A stretch of 64,000 nucleotides of DNA, taken from assembly GCF_004353925.1 (NCBI RefSeq), contig NZ_SMOK01000012.1, forward strand, positions 248,001-312,000, in the 5' to 3' direction. Below are positions 21,676-30,216 of this stretch, one piece after another (the first letter of the stretch is position 1; every line of letters starts with the position of its first letter). The notes under the pieces are model-generated. The model made no database searches and was not told where the DNA came from. It worked only from the letters and a program-made list of their open reading frames with translations. The DNA comes from Pseudomonas sp. H9 (GTDB lineage: Bacteria; Pseudomonadota; Gammaproteobacteria; Pseudomonadales; Pseudomonadaceae). A program made the position numbers and the translations under genes.

Positions 21676-21734
21676 GAGGTGGTGTCCTTCTCGACGCAGG
21701 CTTATGGGGTTGGACCACGAACGGCGGCGGAAAG

Positions 21735-23165
21735 TTACCCGTCACGTTCGTCTTCGGCCAGTAGACGAATGGCGGTCTCGCCAACCTTGCGCACTGCCGC
21801 TTCGATCTCGGCAGTGGGGCGGGCGGCGAAATTCATTCGCAGGCAATTACGGTACTTGCCCGAGGCGGAAAATATACTGCCCACGGCAATCTGTACGCCT
21901 TGCCCAAGTAAAGCCCGGTTCAGCCGAAGCGTGTCGAAACTTTCCGGCAATTCTATCCACAGCATGAATCCGCCCTGTGGCCGGCTGGCGCGGGTGCCCG
22001 GCGGAAAGTAGCGGGTGACCCAATCGCTCATTTGGTCACGAGCACGCTGATACTGGCTGCGCATGCGGCGCATATGCGGCTGATAGTGGCCGGCTTCGAT
22101 GAAGTCGGCGATGGCCAGTTGCGGTTGGGTCGCGGTGCTGCCGGTGCTGATGTATTTCATGTGCAGCACCCGTTCCAGATAACGGCCAGGGGCGACCCAG
22201 CCGATACGCAGGCCCGGCGCCAGCGTCTTGGAGAACGAGCTGCAGAGCAGGACGCGGCCGTCTTCGTCGAACGACTTGATGGTGCGCGGGCGAGGGTAGG
22301 TGTAGGCCAGGTCGCCGTATACGTCATCTTCGAGGATCGCCACGTCGAAGCGCTGGGCCAGGTTCAGCAGAGCCTTTTTGCGCGCTTCCGGCATGATGTA
22401 GCCCAGCGGGTTGTTACAGCTCGGCGTGACCTGAATGAGCTTGATCGGCCACTGCTCCAACGCCAGCTCCAGGGCTTCGAGGCTGATGCCGGTGATTGGA
22501 TCGGTGGGAATCTCCAGGGCTTTCATGCCCAGGCCTTTGAGGGTCTGCATGGCGCCGTGAAAGCTCGGCGATTCGACCGCAACGATGTCGCCGGGCTGGC
22601 ACACCGCGCGGATACTGGCCGATAGCGCTTCGTGACAGCCGGTTGTGACCACCAGATCAGCCGGGTCGAGGCTGCAGCCGGAGTCGAGCAGCAAGCGAGC
22701 GATCTGCTCACGCAGGGCCAGGGTTCCGGAAATGGTGTCGTAGTAGAGCCCGGGCATGTCCTGGCGGCGGCTCAGCTGAGCGAGGCTGCGCAGCAACGGT
22801 TTGAGGGTCGGGCTGTCGATGTCGGGCATGCCGCGGCCCAATTGCACAACATCCTTTCTCGGCACGCTACGGACCAGCTCGATGACCTGTTCCCATTGGG
22901 AAATTTCCACCGGTCGCTGCGCCGGTCGGCTGACTGCAGGTAGGGCCGGCAAGCTGCGGTCGCTGGGTACGAAATAACCTGACTTGGGCCGTGGTGCGGC
23001 CAGGCCATTGTCTTCCAGCAAGCGATAGGCCTGTTGCACGGTACTCAGGCTGACACCATGTTCCACGCTCAAGGCGCGCACCGACGGCAAGCGGTCGCCG
23101 GGGCGATACAGGCCTTGTTCGATGCGGGCGCTGAGCAGCTCGGCCAGATTGACATAGAGGGTCAT
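21735..23165 (-). CDS. MocR/PdxR-type regulator: GntR helix-turn-helix fused to class I aminotransferase
   Basis: A 476-residue fusion. Residues 1-75 are a GntR winged helix (YRPGDRLPSVRALSVEHGVSLSTVQQAYRLLEDNG); the rest is an aminotransferase fold with the PLP lysine in SSFSKTLAPGLRIGW and the substrate Arg region near the C-terminus. Such proteins are PLP- or amino-acid-sensing regulators rather than enzymes. The ATG at 23165 has AGGAG upstream; the frame continues upstream to 23537 through DUF1127 antisense and is not real. It is divergent from DUF1127 across a region with several ATACAG half-sites. Confidence 0.93.
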   Translation of the reverse strand: MTLYVNLAELLSARIEQGLYRPGDRLPSVRALSVEHGVSLSTVQQAYRLLEDNGLAAPRPKSGYFVPSDRSLPALPAVSRPAQRPVEISQWEQVIELVRSVPRKDVVQLGRGMPDIDSPTLKPLLRSLAQLSRRQDMPGLYYDTISGTLALREQIARLLLDSGCSLDPADLVVTTGCHEALSASIRAVCQPGDIVAVESPSFHGAMQTLKGLGMKALEIPTDPITGISLEALELALEQWPIKLIQVTPSCNNPLGYIMPEARKKALLNLAQRFDVAILEDDVYGDLAYTYPRPRTIKSFDEDGRVLLCSSFSKTLAPGLRIGWVAPGRYLERVLHMKYISTGSTATQPQLAIADFIEAGHYQPHMRRMRSQYQRARDQMSDWVTRYFPPGTRASRPQGGFMLWIELPESFDTLRLNRALLGQGVQIAVGSIFSASGKYRNCLRMNFAARPTAEIEAAVRKVGETAIRLLAEDERDG

Positions 23166-23174
23166 GGCGTACTC

Positions 23175-23265
23175 CTGTACCAATACAGATGGCGAAAAAA
23201 TACAGCATTCAGTAGGAAACGTGCCAATTCTGTATGGAAATAATAGCTGTGCTTTGGATCTGTAA
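23175..23265. promoter_or_regulatory. Cluster of ATACAG/CTGTAT half-sites, candidate MocR operator
   Basis: CTGTAC at 23175, ATACAG at 23183 and 23200, CTGTAT at 23230 and CTGTAA at 23260. Two direct copies 17 bp apart face two inverse copies 30 bp apart. Multi-site arrays in the divergent promoter are usual for MocR regulators; identity is inferred. Confidence 0.5.
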
Positions 23266-23325
23266 TGCTTTTCCTCAGACGCGCAAGCTTTCTCCACGGT
23301 AATACACACCCGAAGGAGTCGAGCG

Positions 23326-23556
23326 ATGAGCGGTATGAGCGATGTGCGCCTTGAATTGCATGCGCAAGAACTGAGCCGTGAGCAGCGTTTGCGGCTGTTC
23401 AATGTACCGGCCGGGCTCGGTCGCTGGGGGCTGATGCTGCACCGCTGGCACAGCCGTCGTGCGCTGCTGGAGCTGACGCCCGAGCAATTGCGCGATATTG
23501 GCCTGACCCGGGCGCAGGCGCGCGAGGAAGGGCTCAAGCCCTTCTGGCGCGGTTAA
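23326..23556 (+). CDS. DUF1127 small protein
   Basis: A 76-residue basic protein. The C-terminal part RALLELTPEQLRDIGLTRAQAREEGLKPFW is the DUF1127 motif; the preceding stretch RWGLMLHRWHSRRALL is rich in Arg and Trp. Small DUF1127 proteins affect RNA turnover or carbon and nitrogen metabolism in other bacteria; the role here is unknown. It sits divergent from the MocR regulator, the likely controller. AAGGAG precedes the ATG. Confidence 0.88.
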   Translation: MSGMSDVRLELHAQELSREQRLRLFNVPAGLGRWGLMLHRWHSRRALLELTPEQLRDIGLTRAQAREEGLKPFWRG

Positions 23557-23568
23557 ACACTCTGTGGT

Positions 23569-23640
23569 GTGGGAGCGAGCTTGCCCCGCGACCGCGGTGT
23601 ATCAGACAAACCGCAGTCGCGGGGCAAGCCCGCTCCTACA
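23569..23640. repeat. REP pair 5 (head-to-head)
   Basis: GGGAGCGAGCTTGCCCCGCG with one change (GAGC for GGGC) and an inverse copy, about 27 nt apart, between convergent DUF1127 and the oxidase gene. Confidence 0.92.
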
Positions 23641-23643
23641 GGT

Positions 23644-24948
23644 TCATACCAACTCTTTCAGTCGGTGCCAGAGCATGCCCAGGGCCAGCAACGGGGAGCG
23701 CAGGTGTTTGCCGCCGGGGAAGGTGATGTGCGGCACTTTGGCGAACAGGTCGAAGCGTCCACTGTGCTGGCCGCTGATAGCCTCACCCAGTAACTTGCCC
23801 GCCAGGTGCGTGGCGTTGAGCCCGTGGCCGGAGTAGGCCTGGGCAAAGTACACATTGGGCTGCGATGCCAGGCGGCCGATTTGTGGCAGCCGGTTGGCGC
23901 CGATGCCAATCATGCCGCCCCATTGGTAGTCGATGCGAACGTTGGCCAGTTGCGGGAATACCTGGAGCATCTTCGGCCGCATGTACGCAGCAATGTCGTG
24001 TGGATCACGCCCGGAGTAATGGCAGGCACCGCCGAACAGCAGGCGGCGGTCGGCAGACAGGCGGTAATAATCCAGGGCCACGCGCTGGTCGCAGACCGCC
24101 ATATTCTGCGGCAGCAGTTCGTGCGCCTGCGCTTCGCTCAGCGGTTCTGTGGCGATGATGTAGCTGCCTGCAGGCAGCACTTTACCGCCCAGCTCAGTGT
24201 TCAGGTCATTCAGATAGGCATTGCAGCCCAGTACCAGTGTGCTGGCTTTAACCGCCCCTTGCGCTGTATGTACGCGAACCTGCGTGCCGTATTCGATGCG
24301 CGTGACCGCTGATTGCTCGAACAGGCGAACGCCCAGCGTGTTGGCCACGGCGGCCTCACCTAACGCTAGGTTCAGCGGGTGCAGATGCCCCGAGCCCATG
24401 TCGATCAGGCCGCCCACATAGCGGTCGGAGCCGACCACGGTGCGCATCTGGTCGGGTTGAACCAGGCGCAGTTCATGGCGGTAGCCGAGGTTGCGCAGTT
24501 CTTCGGCGTCTTCGGCAAAGCCTTGCAGGTCTTTGGCTTTGTTGGCCAGGTCGCAATAGCCCCAGGTCAGGTCGCAGTTGATGGCGTGGCGTTCGATACG
24601 CTCACGGACGATATCCACAGCCTCCAGGCCCATCAGCTTCAATGTACGTACGCCGTCACTGCCGATGACCGAGGTGAACTGGTCGAGGCCGTGGCCGACG
24701 CCGCGAATCAGCTGTCCACCGTTGCGCCCGCTGGCGCCCCAACCCATTTTGCGGGCTTCAAGCACAATTACTTTGAACCCGCGTTCAGCCAGTTCGATTG
24801 CCGTGTTCAGCCCGGAAAAGCCACCGCCGACCACGCACACATCGCAGCTCAACTCGCCCTGCAACGGCGGATACTCCGGCTGTGGCTGGCTGCTGGCCGC
24901 GTAGTAGGAAGCGACATGAGAAGCGGGTGATTGCACAGCAGCGCTCAT
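23644..24948 (-). CDS. pauB: FAD-dependent oxidoreductase, PauB/PuuB (gamma-glutamylpolyamine oxidase) type
   Basis: A 434-residue DAO-family flavoenzyme. The Rossmann motif CVVGGGFSGLNTAIELAERGFKVIVLEA is at about residue 35, and GASGRNGGQLIRG and the C-terminal AYSGHGLNATHLAGKLL are typical of PuuB/PauB and related amine oxidases. It would oxidise gamma-glutamyl-putrescine to the aldehyde that PuuC/KauB then oxidises. The start at 24948 has AGGA upstream. Paralogues of PauB are several in Pseudomonas, so which amine it serves is uncertain. It is divergent from the YkgJ gene. Confidence 0.88.
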   Translation of the reverse strand: MSAAVQSPASHVASYYAASSQPQPEYPPLQGELSCDVCVVGGGFSGLNTAIELAERGFKVIVLEARKMGWGASGRNGGQLIRGVGHGLDQFTSVIGSDGVRTLKLMGLEAVDIVRERIERHAINCDLTWGYCDLANKAKDLQGFAEDAEELRNLGYRHELRLVQPDQMRTVVGSDRYVGGLIDMGSGHLHPLNLALGEAAVANTLGVRLFEQSAVTRIEYGTQVRVHTAQGAVKASTLVLGCNAYLNDLNTELGGKVLPAGSYIIATEPLSEAQAHELLPQNMAVCDQRVALDYYRLSADRRLLFGGACHYSGRDPHDIAAYMRPKMLQVFPQLANVRIDYQWGGMIGIGANRLPQIGRLASQPNVYFAQAYSGHGLNATHLAGKLLGEAISGQHSGRFDLFAKVPHITFPGGKHLRSPLLALGMLWHRLKELV

Positions 24949-25063
24949 GGAGGAGTCCTGAATGTAAGTGTTTGGAAAAATTGACGCAGGATAAGCTGCA
25001 CTTTCGACGCTGGGCAACCATGGGGCAAAATAGCGCCATTCCCTTTCTTCAGCGCAGGCCACC

Positions 25064-25417
25064 ATGAGTTGCAACAGCCACAAGATCCGTTTCCTGCGCG
25101 ATCAGATCCCGTCTTTCGAATGCGTCCCTGGCTGCCATGACTGTTGCGGGCCGGTTACCACCTCTTCGGAAGAAATGGCCCGGCTACCACGCAAGAGTGC
25201 CGCCGAGCAGGAAGCTGCCCTGGCTGAGCTGAACTGTGTGCACCTGGGGCCAGATGGCTGCACGGTCTATGAAGAGCGGCCGCTGATCTGCCGGTTGTTC
25301 GGTACCACGCCACGCTTGCCGTGCCCGAATGGTCGCGGCCCGGCTGAAATGATCGATCCCCAGGCTGAAAAGCTGGTGCACCAGTACATTGCCAGCACCC
25401 GCCAGGTGTTGGTCTGA
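25064..25417 (+). CDS. YkgJ family cysteine cluster protein
   Basis: A 117-residue protein with the metal-binding cluster CVPGCHDCCGP near residue 20 and the later cysteines CVHLGPDGCTVYEERPLICRLFG, the zinc- or iron-chelating YkgJ/UPF0153 pattern. Function is not established. It ends 3 bp from the 3' end of the convergent Lrp gene, leaving no space for a terminator. Confidence 0.88.
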   Translation: MSCNSHKIRFLRDQIPSFECVPGCHDCCGPVTTSSEEMARLPRKSAAEQEAALAELNCVHLGPDGCTVYEERPLICRLFGTTPRLPCPNGRGPAEMIDPQAEKLVHQYIASTRQVLV

Positions 25418-25420
25418 GCC

Positions 25421-25909
25421 TTACTCCGGAATCGGCAGGCTGAGGCTCTCTTTAACCTCTTCCATAACGATGTAGCTCTTCGACTCACGCACGTGCGGCA
25501 GCTTGAGCAGGATGTCGCCGAGCAGCTTGCGGTACGAGGCCATCTCGGAAATACGGGCCTTGACCAGGTAGTCGAAGTCGCCGGAAACCAGGTGGCATTC
25601 CAACACATGCGGCAGTTTCAGTACCGCGCGGCGAAACTCTTCAAACGTGTCCCCGGATTTGTAGTCGAGGCTGATCTCAACGAACACCAACAGGCTGCCT
25701 TTGAGGTGCTGCGGGTTGAGTCGGGCGTTGTAGCCCATGATGATCCCTTCGCGCTCAAGGCGCCGGACCCGCTCGGTGCACGGCGTGGTCGACAAGCCGA
25801 CTTTCTCGCCCAGTTCAGTAAACGAGATGCGTCCATCTGCCTGCAGGATCCGTAGGATGTTGCGGTCAATCTTATCCAGTTCACGCTTGCTTTGGTGCTG
25901 GGTTCTCAT
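25421..25909 (-). CDS. dadR: Lrp/AsnC family regulator of the dad genes
   Basis: A 162-residue feast/famine regulator: helix-turn-helix LDKIDRNILRILQADGRISFTELGEKVGLSTTPCTERVRRLE and a RAM effector domain ending in HVRESKSYIVMEEVKE. In Pseudomonas the Lrp gene next to dadA activates dadAX in response to alanine. The ATG at 25909 has GGAGG about 10 bp upstream; the frame continuing to 27400 is dadA antisense and false. It is divergent from dadA across 156 bp. Confidence 0.94.
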   Translation of the reverse strand: MRTQHQSKRELDKIDRNILRILQADGRISFTELGEKVGLSTTPCTERVRRLEREGIIMGYNARLNPQHLKGSLLVFVEISLDYKSGDTFEEFRRAVLKLPHVLECHLVSGDFDYLVKARISEMASYRKLLGDILLKLPHVRESKSYIVMEEVKESLSLPIPE

Positions 25910-25941
25910 AGGGGATGCCCCTCCGTGAAAGCGATCTTTGC

Positions 25942-25953
25942 CGAGAATTCTCG
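25942..25953. promoter_or_regulatory. 12-bp palindrome in the dadR-dadA intergenic region
   Basis: CGAGAATTCTCG is a perfect palindrome followed by AT-rich AAATATAGGCTTTTATATAG. A TATACT -10-like hexamer for dadA lies at 26000-26005. It could be part of an Lrp-bound region; this is inference. Confidence 0.35.
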
Positions 25954-26065
25954 CCAAATATAGGCTTTTATATAGTGAAATGCACTGGTCATACCTTCCT
26001 ATACTGCGCCCATCTACGCCATTAACAACAAATGTCAGCGTTACGCTGCGTCGAGGGTAATAAAC

Positions 26066-27367
26066 ATGCGAGTTCTGGTACTTGGTAGCGGTGTGATCGG
26101 AACCGCCAGTGCCTACTATCTGGCACGGCAGGGTTTTGAAGTCGTCGTGGTTGACCGCCAACCTGCAGTCGCCATGGAAACCAGCTTTGCCAACGCCGGC
26201 CAGGTCTCGCCTGGTTATGCTTCGCCCTGGGCTGCACCGGGCGTACCGCTCAAAGCCATCAAATGGCTGCTGGAGCGCCATGCGCCTCTGGCAATCAAAG
26301 CCACCGCTGACATCGATCAGTACCTGTGGATGGCGCAAATGCTGCGCAACTGCACCGCCAGCCGTTATGCGGTGAACAAAGAGCGCATGGTGCGTCTGTC
26401 TGAGTACAGCCGCGACTGCCTCGACGAGCTGCGTGCCGAAACCGGTATTGCCTACGAAGGCCGCACTTTGGGCACCACGCAACTGTTCCGCACCCAGGCG
26501 CAACTGGATAACGCTGCCAAGGACATCGCCGTCCTCGAACAGTCTGGCGTGCCTTACGAATTGCTCGACCGCGAAGGCATCGCCCGCGTTGAGCCGGCAC
26601 TGGCCAATGTCACCGATATTCTCGCCGGCGCTCTGCGCCTGCCGAACGACCAGACCGGCGACTGCCAGATGTTCACCACCCGCCTGGCGGAAATGGCTAT
26701 CAAGCTGGGTGTCGAGTTCCGCTTCGGTCAGGACATTCAGCGCCTGGACTACGCCGGTGACCGCATCAACGGTGTGTGGATCGATGGCAAGCTGGAAACC
26801 GCTGACCGCTACGTGCTGGCGCTGGGCAGCTACTCGCCTCAATTGCTCAAGCCGCTGGGCATCAAAGCTCCGGTTTACCCACTGAAGGGCTACTCGCTGA
26901 CCGTACCAATCACCGACCCGGCCATGGCCCCGACTTCGACCATTCTGGACGAAACCTACAAGGTCGCGATCACCCGTTTCGACAACCGCATTCGTGTTGG
27001 CGGTATGGCTGAAATTGCCGGTTTTGACCTCTCGCTGAACCCGCGTCGGCGCGAAACACTGGAGATGATCGTCAACGATCTTTATCCTCGCGGCGGCGAC
27101 CTGAGCCAAGCCAGTTTCTGGACCGGCCTGCGCCCGACCACTCCAGACGGCACGCCAATCGTCGGTGCCACGCCGTTCCGTAACCTGTTCCTCAACACCG
27201 GTCACGGCACGCTGGGCTGGACCATGGCCTGCGGTTCTGGCCGTTTGCTGGCTGATTTGATCGCCCGCAAAAAGCCACAGATCAGTGCCGAAGGCCTGGA
27301 TATTTCTCGTTACGGCAAGCAAAAGGAGTCTGCAAAACATGTCAGTCCAGCGCCAGCTCACCAATGA
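26066..27367 (+). CDS. dadA: D-amino acid dehydrogenase
   Basis: A 433-residue FAD enzyme that oxidises D-alanine and other D-amino acids and passes electrons to the respiratory chain at the inner membrane. FAD motif [27 protein letters not shown] starts at residue 3; [22 protein letters not shown] and the C-terminal [14 protein letters not shown] are DadA blocks. Together with DadX it converts L-alanine through D-alanine to pyruvate. Its last 29 bp overlap the start of ridA. Confidence 0.96.
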   Translation: MRVLVLGSGVIGTASAYYLARQGFEVVVVDRQPAVAMETSFANAGQVSPGYASPWAAPGVPLKAIKWLLERHAPLAIKATADIDQYLWMAQMLRNCTASRYAVNKERMVRLSEYSRDCLDELRAETGIAYEGRTLGTTQLFRTQAQLDNAAKDIAVLEQSGVPYELLDREGIARVEPALANVTDILAGALRLPNDQTGDCQMFTTRLAEMAIKLGVEFRFGQDIQRLDYAGDRINGVWIDGKLETADRYVLALGSYSPQLLKPLGIKAPVYPLKGYSLTVPITDPAMAPTSTILDETYKVAITRFDNRIRVGGMAEIAGFDLSLNPRRRETLEMIVNDLYPRGGDLSQASFWTGLRPTTPDGTPIVGATPFRNLFLNTGHGTLGWTMACGSGRLLADLIARKKPQISAEGLDISRYGKQKESAKHVSPAPAHQ

Positions 27368-27692
27368 GCGCATGAGCCAGATCGTCACCCACAATGGCAC
27401 TGTCTACCTGGCGGGCCAGGTGGGCGACGACATGAATGCCGGGATTGAACAGCAGACCCGTGAAACCCTGGCCAACATCGAACGCCTGCTGGACCTGGCA
27501 GGCACCGATAAGAGCCGCCTGCTCTCGGTGACCATCTACCTGAAGGACATCGATGCGCACTTCCAGGGCATGAACAGTGTCTGGGACAGTTGGCTGCCCA
27601 AGGGTGTCGCGCCTGCTCGCGCCACTGTTGAAGCCAAGCTGTGCGAGCCGGAAATCCTTGTAGAACTGTCGGTAGTCGCTGCGCTGCCGTAA
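27339..27692 (+). CDS. RidA family reactive intermediate deaminase
   Basis: A 117-residue RidA/YjgF/UK114 protein with the catalytic Arg in [19 protein letters not shown]. RidA enzymes hydrolyse reactive enamine/imine intermediates, such as the imino acids released by DadA. The start at 27339 is inside the end of dadA (29-bp overlap) and has AAGGAG 12 bp upstream; translational coupling with dadA is likely. Between dadA and dadX it is a conserved member of the dad operon. Confidence 0.92.
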   Translation: MSVQRQLTNERMSQIVTHNGTVYLAGQVGDDMNAGIEQQTRETLANIERLLDLAGTDKSRLLSVTIYLKDIDAHFQGMNSVWDSWLPKGVAPARATVEAKLCEPEILVELSVVAALP

Positions 27693-27786
27693 CTGATGTC
27701 CCTCACCCGGTGCCGGCGACGGCCAACACGCTGCGTTTGTGCACCGGGCTTTTTATTCTAACCAGACTGCCCAGAAGGCTGCCGTC

Positions 27787-28860
27787 ATGCGTCCTGCACG
27801 TGCCCTGATCGATCTTCAAGCCCTGCGTCACAACTATCAACTTGCCCGCGAACTGACTGGTGCCAAAGCCCTGGCCGTGATCAAGGCTGACGCCTATGGT
27901 CACGGTGCCGTGCGGTGCGCACTGGCCCTTGAGCAGCAGGCCGATGGTTTTGCCGTAGCCTGCATCGAAGAGGCACTGGAGCTGCGCGCAGCCGGGATCA
28001 AGGCGCCGGTGTTGCTGCTTGAAGGCTTTTTCGAGGCCAGCGAGCTGGAGCTGATTACGCAGCATGACCTGTGGTGCGTGGTGCACTCGCTGTGGCAGCT
28101 TGAAGCGATCGAACAGGCACACCTGAAAAAGCCGATCACCGTGTGGCTCAAACTCGACTCGGGCATGCACCGGGTTGGCTTGCATGCCAAAGATTATCAG
28201 GCGGCTTACCAGCGTCTGCTGGCCAGCGGCAAAGTCGCGCGTATCGTGTTGATGAGTCACTTCGCCCGCGCCGACGAACTCGACAGTGCCGCCAGCAATG
28301 AACAACTGGCAGTGTTTCAGGCAGCACGCCAGGGCCTGAGCGCCGAGGTCAGCCTGCGCAACTCGCCTGCGGTGCTCGGTTGGCCGAACATGCCTAGTGA
28401 TTGGGTGCGCCCGGGCCTGATGCTCTACGGCGCCACACCGTTTGAAGTGCCTCAGGCCGAAGCGGCGCGGCTGCAGCCGGTAATGACGGTGCAATCGCGG
28501 GTAATCAGCGTGCGTGAACTGCCTGCTGGTGAGCCGGTGGGCTATGGCGCCAAGTTCATCAGCCCGCGGCCGACCCGGGTTGGTGTGGTTGCCATGGGCT
28601 ATGCCGACGGTTACCCGCGCCAGGCGCCAAACGGCACTCCGGTATTGGTAGCGGGCAAGCGCACGCAACTGATCGGTCGGGTATCGATGGACATGCTGTG
28701 CATCGACCTCACCGACGTCCCGGAAGCCGGCGTGGGCAGCCCGGTAGAGTTGTGGGGTAAAAACGTGCTGGCCAGCGAATTGGCCATGCATGCTGGCAAC
28801 ATCCCCTACCAGATTTTCTGCAACCTCAAGCGCGTACCGCTGGACTATATCGGCGATTGA
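27787..28860 (+). CDS. dadX: Catabolic alanine racemase
   Basis: A 357-residue PLP racemase. PLP lysine in [12 protein letters not shown] at about residue 33, catalytic Tyr in the [12 protein letters not shown] region, and MLYGATPF. Type III fold alanine racemases interconvert L- and D-alanine; the copy in the dad operon is the catabolic one. The ATG at 27787 follows weak AGAAGG. The 48 in-frame bp upstream lack family similarity. Confidence 0.95.
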   Translation: MRPARALIDLQALRHNYQLARELTGAKALAVIKADAYGHGAVRCALALEQQADGFAVACIEEALELRAAGIKAPVLLLEGFFEASELELITQHDLWCVVHSLWQLEAIEQAHLKKPITVWLKLDSGMHRVGLHAKDYQAAYQRLLASGKVARIVLMSHFARADELDSAASNEQLAVFQAARQGLSAEVSLRNSPAVLGWPNMPSDWVRPGLMLYGATPFEVPQAEAARLQPVMTVQSRVISVRELPAGEPVGYGAKFISPRPTRVGVVAMGYADGYPRQAPNGTPVLVAGKRTQLIGRVSMDMLCIDLTDVPEAGVGSPVELWGKNVLASELAMHAGNIPYQIFCNLKRVPLDYIGD

Positions 28861-28950
28861 GGCGCCAAAGCGGACAGGCTGCGGGTCGAAGTGTTGTAAA
28901 TACTGAACGCTGTTGCGATGATATCGTTCAATTTCGACCCCACTCGTTCG

Positions 28951-28960
28951 TTTAGGAGGG
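28951..28960 (+). promoter_or_regulatory. Ribosome binding site that fixes the TTG start of pauR
   Basis: TTTAGGAGGG lies 8 bp before TTG at 28969. The only in-frame ATG (28918) would add 17 residues without family similarity and places this strong site inside the gene. Confidence 0.8.
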
Positions 28961-28968
28961 CTCCAGCT

Positions 28969-29517
28969 TTGGACGTCGGTGAACGCCTGCAAGCCATTCG
29001 CAAGCTCAAGGGCCTGTCCCAGCGTGAACTCGCCAAACGTGCGGGTGTCACCAACAGCACGATCTCAATGATCGAGAAAAACAGCGTCAGCCCTTCCATC
29101 AGCTCGCTGCGCAAAGTGCTGGGCGGTATTCCGATGTCCATGGTCGAGTTCTTCTCGGAAGAACTGCAGCCGGAAAACCCCACCCAGATCGTTTACAAAG
29201 CCCACGAGTTGATCGATATCTCCGACGGTGCGGTGACCATGAAACTGGTCGGCAAGGCGCACCCGAGCCGGGCTATCGCGTTTCTCAACGAGGTGTACCC
29301 GCCGGGTGCTGACACCGGTGAAGAAATGCTCACCCACGATGGCGAAGAGACCGGCATCCTCCTCGAAGGCCGCCTGGAACTGGTGGTCGGGCTGGAAACT
29401 TTTATTCTCGAAGCGGGCGACAGCTACTATTTTGAAAGTACCAAGCCGCACCGTTTCCGTAACCCGTACGATGAGCCGGCCCGGCTGATCAGCGCGGCGA
29501 CCCCGGCGAATTTCTAA
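28969..29517 (+). CDS. pauR: XRE-cupin transcriptional regulator PauR/PuuR type
   Basis: A 182-residue regulator: N-terminal helix-turn-helix GERLQAIRKLKGLSQRELAKRAGVTNSTISMIEKN (residues 4-38) and C-terminal cupin LTHDGEETGILLEGRLELVVG...GDSYYFES. In P. aeruginosa the orthologue downstream of dadX represses pau polyamine-catabolism genes and responds to putrescine and cadaverine. Targets here probably include the glutamine synthetase, oxidase and dehydrogenase genes in this window, which is inference. Start is TTG with AGGAGGG upstream. Confidence 0.92.
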   Translation: MDVGERLQAIRKLKGLSQRELAKRAGVTNSTISMIEKNSVSPSISSLRKVLGGIPMSMVEFFSEELQPENPTQIVYKAHELIDISDGAVTMKLVGKAHPSRAIAFLNEVYPPGADTGEEMLTHDGEETGILLEGRLELVVGLETFILEAGDSYYFESTKPHRFRNPYDEPARLISAATPANF

Positions 29518-29657
29518 GGCGTAGGCACGCGGCGGATTGTCGCGGCTAAGACCCTTTGGACACTAGGGTTGTTTCGGTATGGCAGGGTTCCCGTTATACT
29601 TGCGCCGCCTGCGAAACCGTGGCCGCGGGCGTGACTAGCCACCATGAGGGTGTACGC

Positions 29658-30080
29658 GTGAATCTAATCAAGAAAATGCTGGCCGTACCAGCTGCCGTAT
29701 TGGCCCTTTGGGCAGTCAGCGCACAAGCTGCGACCAACGACGACATCGCCAAGCGACTGGAACCGGTTGGCCAGGTGTGTGTACAGGGTCAGGAATGCAA
29801 GGGTATGGAAGTGGCTGCCTCCGCTGGTGGCGGTGGTGCCAAGACCCCGGATGAAATCATCGCCAAGCACTGCAATGCTTGCCACGGTAGTGGCCTGCTG
29901 GGCGCGCCGAAAATCGGCGACACCGCTGCCTGGAAAGAACGTGCCGACCACCAGGGTGGTCTGGACGGTATCCTGGCCAAGGCAATTACCGGCCTCAACG
30001 CCATGCCGCCTAAAGGCACCTGTGCAGATTGCTCGGATGACGACCTGATGGGCGCCATCAAGAAGATGTCCGGCCTGTAA
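29658..30080 (+). CDS. cycB: Cytochrome c5
   Basis: A 140-residue periplasmic or membrane-anchored cytochrome. The start is GTG at 29658 with GAGGG 7 bp upstream, giving the signal peptide MNLIKKMLAVPAAVLALWAV. The heme site is CNACH, and a second Cys pair (CVQGQEC and the late CADC) matches cytochrome c5. It carries electrons in the respiratory chain. A terminator follows. Reading from a TTG at 29556 would put 34 extra residues before the signal peptide and is rejected. Confidence 0.92.
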   Translation: MNLIKKMLAVPAAVLALWAVSAQAATNDDIAKRLEPVGQVCVQGQECKGMEVAASAGGGGAKTPDEIIAKHCNACHGSGLLGAPKIGDTAAWKERADHQGGLDGILAKAITGLNAMPPKGTCADCSDDDLMGAIKKMSGL

Positions 30081-30094
30081 GCCCGCGCTTCTCC

Positions 30095-30127
30095 AACAAA
30101 GCCCGCCTCGTGCGGGCTTTGTTGTTC
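30095..30127 (+). terminator. Rho-independent terminator after cytochrome c5
   Basis: AACAAAGCCCGC/GCGGGCTTTGTT around CTCGT, followed by GTTCTTG. Confidence 0.88.
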
Positions 30128-30134
30128 TTGCAAC

Positions 30135-30206
30135 GGTGGGAGCGGGCTTGCCCCGCGATAGCGGTGGTTCAGTTATATTGCATCGCAGGGCAAGCCAGTT
30201 CCCACC
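30135..30206. repeat. REP pair 6 (head-to-head, degenerate second copy)
   Basis: GTGGGAGCGGGCTTGCCCCG and an inverse copy with changes (GCAGGGCAAGCCAGTTCCC). It ends 11 bp before the acetyl-CoA hydrolase ATG, so it is in the 5' leader. Confidence 0.9.
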
Positions 30207-30216
30207 GGAGGTGCAG

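Noticed and set aside
25910..27400. N-terminal extension of the Lrp gene to 659 codons
   Set aside because: The extra part is dadA antisense; the 162-residue Lrp product has a good start and normal length.
27703..28992. 429-codon minus-strand frame over dadX
   Set aside because: Antisense shadow of alanine racemase.
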